NCBI RefSeq assembly: GCF_025567095.1
Contig: NZ_JAOQJH010000004.1
Source of the DNA: Anthropogastromicrobium aceti
Lineage (GTDB): Bacteria > Bacillota > Clostridia > Lachnospirales > Lachnospiraceae
DNA length: 64,000 nucleotides
Direction: 5' to 3' (one strand)
Positions 58,925 through 64,000 of the stretch are shown here, piece by piece. Position 1 is the stretch's first letter, and each line of letters opens with the position of its first letter. Made by a program: the position numbers and the translations under genes. Below the pieces are notes generated by a model. The model searched no databases. It had not been told where the DNA came from and saw only the letters and a program-made list of their open reading frames with translations.

Positions 58925-61900
58925 ATGATCTTGGATGATAATGGCTTTTTTTACCGAGGGCTTTTTCAGTATAATAAAAATACAAAAGATTACTTTCACA
59001 ATCCAGTACTGGCAGTGTGCCTGACATATGAGGCAGAGAAACTGCCGTTATTTGTCACCGTTGAAATGACGCTGGAAAAGCTAATCGGCAATGCAAGTGT
59101 ACATCGCACTCTTGTTACGGCACAGGTGTGCATGACAAAGAGCAGACAGTGGTTTTATTTAAGAAAAGAAGATTTTTCCTTGCCGCTTTCGCGGTCGCGT
59201 GAGTATCGTTTTGTAAGGCAGATTCGAATCTATGCAAAGCAGGATGGGCAGCAAACTATAGCAGAGGAATGCGCAAGTATCTTGTTTGATGAGTCTAAAG
59301 CAGCTATAAATATTTCCGACGAGAAGAAATGTAACAATGTGCTTTTTGTCGAGGCACTTTCCTTCCAGAAATCTGATGGTATTAGTATCAGTACGCCAGT
59401 GTGTTCAAAGTGGACAAAGCCAGGCGAAACAATTGAGTATTCGGTTACGGTAGAAAATGAGTGCAGGACACCTGTTATGGTTCATTTATCAGCAGAGGAC
59501 GATGGCTGGAAAGAGTTAAAGCCACAGATTAAAATTGCGGATGGATCAGAATCAGGAATGCAGATTTCAGATTCAGATGGTGGTTGGCTGCATTTGGAAA
59601 CATCAGAAAGCAAAAATGTGACAGTAACTATTTCTATGACTGATACACTTGCACCAGGCGGCTGTGAGAAATTTCCAATTCATGCGAAGTGGAAAGTAAT
59701 TGGAAATACAGACGAAAAAAACGAGGGAGACAGTACAATTACACTGTATGCAATGCGAAAATTACCTCACCCATGCGTTATTTTCGATGATGATCTATTA
59801 AATGAAATTCGGCAGAAAATCGGCCATGCAGATTGGGCAAAAGCAGCATACGAAAAGGCATATAAGGCATCAGAGGAATGGTCGTATCCATCAATTGATT
59901 TTAACAACGATTATTTGTTTGACACTTCTCATGCGCATCATGCAAGAGACTGTGCAATTATATATCAGATCAGCGGTGAGACTCGTTTTGCAGAAAAAAC
60001 AGCTTCATTTTTAAGAGAGTGGAGCGCACCAGATGGATATCGCAGACTTCCGCGCGCTGGTAATCAGGAGCTTGTGCATGACGGCGAGTTTTTCAAGAGT
60101 GCAGCTTGTGCATATGATTTGATCTATGACTGGGATGGTTGGACAGAAAAAGATCGAGAGAATATAGAGCAGACAATGCGTTTTTATATGGAATATATTG
60201 ACGCAGAGATTTGCAGCGGTGAGGCATCAAACTGGCTGCTTGCTGAGATTGCAGGAGCCGTTTATAGTGCAGCTGTATTGGGCGATAAGGAGCGCATGGA
60301 GCGTTTCTTATATGGACCGGGCGGTGCTGCCGACGAACTAGCAAAGGGTGTGCTTGATGATGGCTGGTGGTATGAGGCTTCCATCGGCTATAATTTGATG
60401 TGTGCAGGACTTATGTCAGAAATATCGGTGGTAGCATCACACTTTGGCATGAATTTTAAGGATATTAAGGTTACACCAGCTTACCGAAGAACAAACTGCG
60501 TGGCAGAGGCGCGCTTAGATGGTCTGTCTAATGATATCTGGGGTGAAAATACAAAAAACTACAGAAGCATTGAGATGCTTTGGGACAGCCTGATTCCGTT
60601 CTATGATTATCGAGGAGTTGTCATGGGAATCAATGACTCTGCCGAACAAAAAAGCAATGCGCAGACAAAGGCATTTTATAAGCTTGATTATGAATTGGCG
60701 TATCGCTTGTACAAGAAGCCAGAGTATGCTTATATGATTTCAAGACTTGGCGACGATGAGCGAAATGTACTGTTTGGAGAAGAAATGCGTCCAGCATATG
60801 AGTTAGATGAGCTTCCATATGAAAAGAGCTGCTACGCGCAGAATGCAGGATCTGTTGTGCTTCGTTCCCATAAAAATGATCGTCCAATCCGCGAGCAGAT
60901 TCAGGTTGGTCTTAAATATGGCTCTCACGGTGGCGCACATGGTCATTATGACAGAGCAAGCATGAATGGACTTATGCGCTATGGTCGCTCATTAACTAAC
61001 CCAGAGAATATCTGGTACAGTTATCATACATTCATGTATAAATTTTATTGCCAGACATCCATCAATCACAACATGGTCACAGTTGATCTCAAGCAGCAGG
61101 AAGCCGCACCGCCAAAGCAGCTTTTGTTTTATACAGGTGATGCAATGCAGGCATTTGGTGTAGAGAATAACAGCAGATGGAGCTATCCGCCGTATGGCGG
61201 CTGGCCGGTAGGCAAGCAAAAGACAATTGAAGAACGCCAGTGGATGGAGGGTAGGAGTTTTCCAATTCCAGAAAAGCATCCAGAGTATGCAGTGCGAAGT
61301 GGCTTCACAGAGCCTGTTATTACAAGACGAGTAACTGTCCTTACAGATGATTATGTTGTTAACTTTGATTATGCAAAGAGCAGTCAGCCAGAGATCAATC
61401 ATGATTTCCAATGCATTTACCATCTGCAGGGTCTTACAAAAGTGGATGATGTACTGTCGATTGAGCGTCATACTGCGCAGTTGTCCGATGATCCGCTTGG
61501 AAGTGCACAATTTATCACAGACTGTGATTGGTATGAGACAGATAATAAGAGAAATAGAGGCAGTCAGGCAGTCGATGGAAGAAAAGATAAAGCTGCTATA
61601 AAGTTCCAGTTTCATACTGAGTATGCAGAAAAGAAAAACAATTTTTGGCGCTACGACTGGAAATGGCAGAATCGCACAGCATATAACGAGTACGGAACAC
61701 TTGATACCGATCTGTATTTTGTTTCGATGAAGCAAGATGACAGTATGCAGTTTGCCATTGCCTGCCCACCAGAATTTGCTCTTGTAAATAAGCGTTTGTA
61801 CTGGAAGGTATGCGCAGTAATGGAGAAAGATAAGGCATCTGGTGAACAGGAAGTTGTTCTCGAAGAGGGAAAATTTGGTGCATGGATTCTTGGGAAAGAG

Positions 61901-62557
61901 ACTGTTGATGTTGCACTTGACGGTGTGAAAAAGTTGTATTTAAAGGTATTTACCGAGGATGGCCGTCAGGGTGATTTGTATGAGTATAAATCACTAAAGA
62001 CAATTTTCTGGGGGAATCCGGTGATTGAGACAAAAAATAAAAAGAAGCTTGATATGTCTGAATTGGTATATCTTTGTGAGAATACCGATGAGGGCCGCGG
62101 CGTCGGAAAAGACTATGAGGGTGGCCGCGTGGCCATACAGGCAGAGGAGTTTGATAAAGCTATTCCAGCAGAGCCGAAAGACAAGAAGAAGTGGGGAGTT
62201 ATCACGCTTGATCTGGAAGGACTGAATGCGGCACGCTTCCATGCAGTAATCGGTGGTGATTATCCGGTTGGTGACGAAAGTGGCAAGAGACGTACTGTTT
62301 TCCAGCAGCAGACAGGCACCAGCGCATGTTTTGCAAGTGTCATTGAGCCACATGAAGGCGATGCAATGGTACAGTCTGTGCAGTATGCAGGAGCGTGGAG
62401 CATTAAAGTAACACTTGCAGATGGCAGAGAGCAGATTATTTCTGTAAAGGGAATTGAAAATACGCAGGAAAGTGACACGACGAAGAATAGTGTCCGAATT
62501 TTGTTAGAAGAATATCAGGAAGGAACACTTATAAGAAGTGAGGAGACAGCCAGATGA
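58925..62557 (+). CDS. Heparinase II/III-like polysaccharide lyase family protein, 1,210 residues
   Basis: Start at 58925 after GGGAGG; an upstream GTG at 58880 lies inside the terminator stem and is rejected. Layout: N-terminal beta domains (1-290), an alpha/alpha toroid (about 295-630, with HAHHARDCAIIYQISGE and ASNWLLAEIAGAVY), then a heparinase II/III-type beta-sandwich. In it GSHGGAHGHYDRASMNGLMRYGR and QTSINHNMVTVD carry the His/Asp residues of the family. A further C-terminal region of about 200 residues is unassigned. Related lyases cut uronic-acid polysaccharides by beta-elimination. No signal peptide, so it acts on imported fragments. In a xylan-type locus the substrate could be a glucuronate- or galacturonate-bearing oligosaccharide, but no family with this exact architecture is recognised. 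The ATGA overlap with the next gene indicates coupling. Confidence 0.78.
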   Translation: MILDDNGFFYRGLFQYNKNTKDYFHNPVLAVCLTYEAEKLPLFVTVEMTLEKLIGNASVHRTLVTAQVCMTKSRQWFYLRKEDFSLPLSRSREYRFVRQIRIYAKQDGQQTIAEECASILFDESKAAINISDEKKCNNVLFVEALSFQKSDGISISTPVCSKWTKPGETIEYSVTVENECRTPVMVHLSAEDDGWKELKPQIKIADGSESGMQISDSDGGWLHLETSESKNVTVTISMTDTLAPGGCEKFPIHAKWKVIGNTDEKNEGDSTITLYAMRKLPHPCVIFDDDLLNEIRQKIGHADWAKAAYEKAYKASEEWSYPSIDFNNDYLFDTSHAHHARDCAIIYQISGETRFAEKTASFLREWSAPDGYRRLPRAGNQELVHDGEFFKSAACAYDLIYDWDGWTEKDRENIEQTMRFYMEYIDAEICSGEASNWLLAEIAGAVYSAAVLGDKERMERFLYGPGGAADELAKGVLDDGWWYEASIGYNLMCAGLMSEISVVASHFGMNFKDIKVTPAYRRTNCVAEARLDGLSNDIWGENTKNYRSIEMLWDSLIPFYDYRGVVMGINDSAEQKSNAQTKAFYKLDYELAYRLYKKPEYAYMISRLGDDERNVLFGEEMRPAYELDELPYEKSCYAQNAGSVVLRSHKNDRPIREQIQVGLKYGSHGGAHGHYDRASMNGLMRYGRSLTNPENIWYSYHTFMYKFYCQTSINHNMVTVDLKQQEAAPPKQLLFYTGDAMQAFGVENNSRWSYPPYGGWPVGKQKTIEERQWMEGRSFPIPEKHPEYAVRSGFTEPVITRRVTVLTDDYVVNFDYAKSSQPEINHDFQCIYHLQGLTKVDDVLSIERHTAQLSDDPLGSAQFITDCDWYETDNKRNRGSQAVDGRKDKAAIKFQFHTEYAEKKNNFWRYDWKWQNRTAYNEYGTLDTDLYFVSMKQDDSMQFAIACPPEFALVNKRLYWKVCAVMEKDKASGEQEVVLEEGKFGAWILGKETVDVALDGVKKLYLKVFTEDGRQGDLYEYKSLKTIFWGNPVIETKNKKKLDMSELVYLCENTDEGRGVGKDYEGGRVAIQAEEFDKAIPAEPKDKKKWGVITLDLEGLNAARFHAVIGGDYPVGDESGKRRTVFQQQTGTSACFASVIEPHEGDAMVQSVQYAGAWSIKVTLADGREQIISVKGIENTQESDTTKNSVRILLEEYQEGTLIRSEETAR

Positions 62558-64000
62558 AAGTAAAAAATCCGATCTTAAGAGGTTTTTATCCAGACCCGTC
62601 CATAGTTCGGGTGGGGGATGATTATTACATAGCAAATTCAACTTTTGAGTGGTGGCCGGGCGTAAGCCTCCACCATTCAAGAGATCTTGTGCACTGGGAG
62701 AAATTGCCGTCACCATTAAATCGCCAGTCACAGCTAGACCTGCGCGGTGTTGGTGCCTCACAGGGCATATGGGCACCATGTCTTACCTATGACAATGGAA
62801 CATTTTATTTGGTTTATACCGTGGTAAAATCTTTTTATTGCAACATGTACGATACTGCCAATTTTCTTGTGACTGCCACTGACATTCTTGGTCCATGGTC
62901 AGAGCCAATTGCACTCAACAATTTTGGATTTGATCCATCGCTGTTTCACGATGACGATGGAAGAAAATATATGGTCAGCATGGTGACTGATCATCGCGTG
63001 CCGAAAAAATATGTAGGGCGTCTTGTATTGCAGGAGTATGATGACGAGCAAAAGAAGATGGTAGGACCTGTCAGGGAAATTTTCTGCGCAGATAAAGTCT
63101 ATCTGGAAGGTCCGCATATTTTCAAGCGAAAGGATTGGTATTATCTGTTTGCAGCAGATACTGGAACCGGAGAATTGCACGGACAGTCGATTCTTCGCTC
63201 CAAAAATGTCTGGGGATCATATGAGTGGTATGAGGGAAATTCTATTTTGACAGCAAGAGAGCATCCAGATTTCCTGCTTCAAAAATCTGGACACTGCGAT
63301 CTTGTTGAGACACAAAACGGTGAGTGGTATGCAGTTCATCTGTGTGGTCGTGCACTTGAGAATAGAAATCCAATGGATGCACCGCGCTTTGCAGGGGCAA
63401 GACGTTACACACTAGGAAGAGAAACGTGTATACAGAAAATGAAATGGACAAAGGACGACTGGCTGGTGTTGGCAAATGGAACAACGCTTCCTGATTTGGA
63501 GACAGAGGTGCCGGATGAACTAGCTGACAAGGCTCAGGCAGAGCAGAAAAATCAGCAGAAGCAGCACGATCAGCAAGAATTTGGTGATGGCATGTTTGAT
63601 GATTTTGATGATCCGTCAGGTCTGTCGGTGATCTATCAGACACTTCGCCAACCGCTAACACCGGGCTATTGGTCACTCACCGAGCGTTCTGGCTATTTAC
63701 GTCTTCGTGGACAGGAAGGTCTTTCCTCAAAATTTAATCAGAGTCTGATCGCAAGAAGATGGGAAGAGTTTTGCTTCGAGACTGCGACATGCGTGGAGTT
63801 TGAGCCAGAGGTGTTTAAGCAGATGGCAGGACTGATTTTGATGTACGATCAGGACAACTATTTTTATCTGCATGTCACATTTGATGAGGATGAGGGAAAA
63901 TGTATCACACTGTTAACTGCAGAGAATAAAAAATATGAATATCCTGCTGGTTTTGTGCCGATTGAATCAGGAAAACCAGTCTATTTAAAGGCAGCCGTTG
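62554..64000 (+). CDS. GH43 beta-xylosidase-type enzyme, truncated by window end
   Basis: Starts at ATG 62554, overlapping the previous stop by four bases (ATGA), eight bases after GAGGAG; open through base 64000 (482 codons). N-terminal five-bladed propeller with the three GH43 acids: base Asp14 in FYPDPS, pKa modulator Asp in GFDPSLF, acid Glu in VYLEGPHIF. The opening MKVKNPILRGFYPDPSIVR and NSTFEWWPGVSLHHSRDLVHWE match the beta-xylosidase subgroup (GH43 subfamilies 11/12). A Gln/Asp-rich linker (QAEQKNQQKQHDQQ) leads to the C-terminal beta-sandwich, cut by the window. It likely works with the 1,210-residue lyase-like protein on xylo-oligosaccharides. Confidence 0.9.
   Translation, partial: MKVKNPILRGFYPDPSIVRVGDDYYIANSTFEWWPGVSLHHSRDLVHWEKLPSPLNRQSQLDLRGVGASQGIWAPCLTYDNGTFYLVYTVVKSFYCNMYDTANFLVTATDILGPWSEPIALNNFGFDPSLFHDDDGRKYMVSMVTDHRVPKKYVGRLVLQEYDDEQKKMVGPVREIFCADKVYLEGPHIFKRKDWYYLFAADTGTGELHGQSILRSKNVWGSYEWYEGNSILTAREHPDFLLQKSGHCDLVETQNGEWYAVHLCGRALENRNPMDAPRFAGARRYTLGRETCIQKMKWTKDDWLVLANGTTLPDLETEVPDELADKAQAEQKNQQKQHDQQEFGDGMFDDFDDPSGLSVIYQTLRQPLTPGYWSLTERSGYLRLRGQEGLSSKFNQSLIARRWEEFCFETATCVEFEPEVFKQMAGLILMYDQDNYFYLHVTFDEDEGKCITLLTAENKKYEYPAGFVPIESGKPVYLKAAV

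Overview
The window looks like a chromosomal segment of a plant-fibre-degrading member of the Clostridia, most likely a Lachnospiraceae gut or rumen anaerobe. This is an inference from several signs: moderate GC, strong AGGAGG-type ribosome binding sites, reverse rubrerythrin with PerR, a FeoA-FeoB fusion, CUT1 sugar transporters of the LplB/YtcP type without their own ATPase, and many cytoplasmic glycosidases. No species is claimed. No rRNA, tRNA, CRISPR array or prophage was seen.

Region 1 (1-6917) is housekeeping: the 3' part of a secreted SH3/NlpC-P60 cell-wall hydrolase, a dCMP-deaminase-like gene, and a purF-purB-purA purine operon whose leader RNA looks structured. Region 2 (6950-10110) is a scar. 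A complete IS150-type IS3-family element carries a substituted catalytic Asp, and it sits against an ABC exporter gene that has lost its start and carries a frameshift. Region 3 (10111-13894) has a GH29 fucosidase and a PL22 oligogalacturonate lyase in one operon, then a shikimate-kinase-like gene and a DegV protein. Region 4 (14044-18366) is an oxidative-stress block (BFD-like protein, reverse rubrerythrin, PerR) with readable promoters and PerR-type boxes, followed by an OLD-family ATPase/nuclease and a small alarmone synthetase. Region 5 (18448-24749) holds D-lactate dehydrogenase, xpt, dtd, a secreted trigger-factor-like foldase, a MATE exporter and a LacI regulator.

Region 6 (24806-35775) is a hemicellulose-oligosaccharide locus: two permeases, a binding protein, GH51, GH31, GH43 and a carboxylesterase, behind a strong promoter with LacI-type operator candidates. 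Region 7 (35880-42171) has MscS, a PadR regulator with a membrane partner split by an in-frame TGA, and the PLP pair pdxST with a divergent MocR/PdxR regulator. Region 8 (42300-64000) continues with carbohydrate use: GH51 and a GH120-like beta-xylosidase on divergent promoters, FeoAB, a decayed GGDEF gene, an atypical GH31, and a second transporter set with a membrane AraC regulator, a 1,210-residue heparinase-II/III-like protein and a GH43 that runs off the end.

Read together, the window describes a cell that imports arabinoxylan- and pectin-type oligosaccharides whole and trims them in the cytoplasm. None of the glycosidases or lyases carries a visible signal peptide. Two transporter loci are controlled separately, one by a LacI protein and one by a membrane-bound AraC protein.
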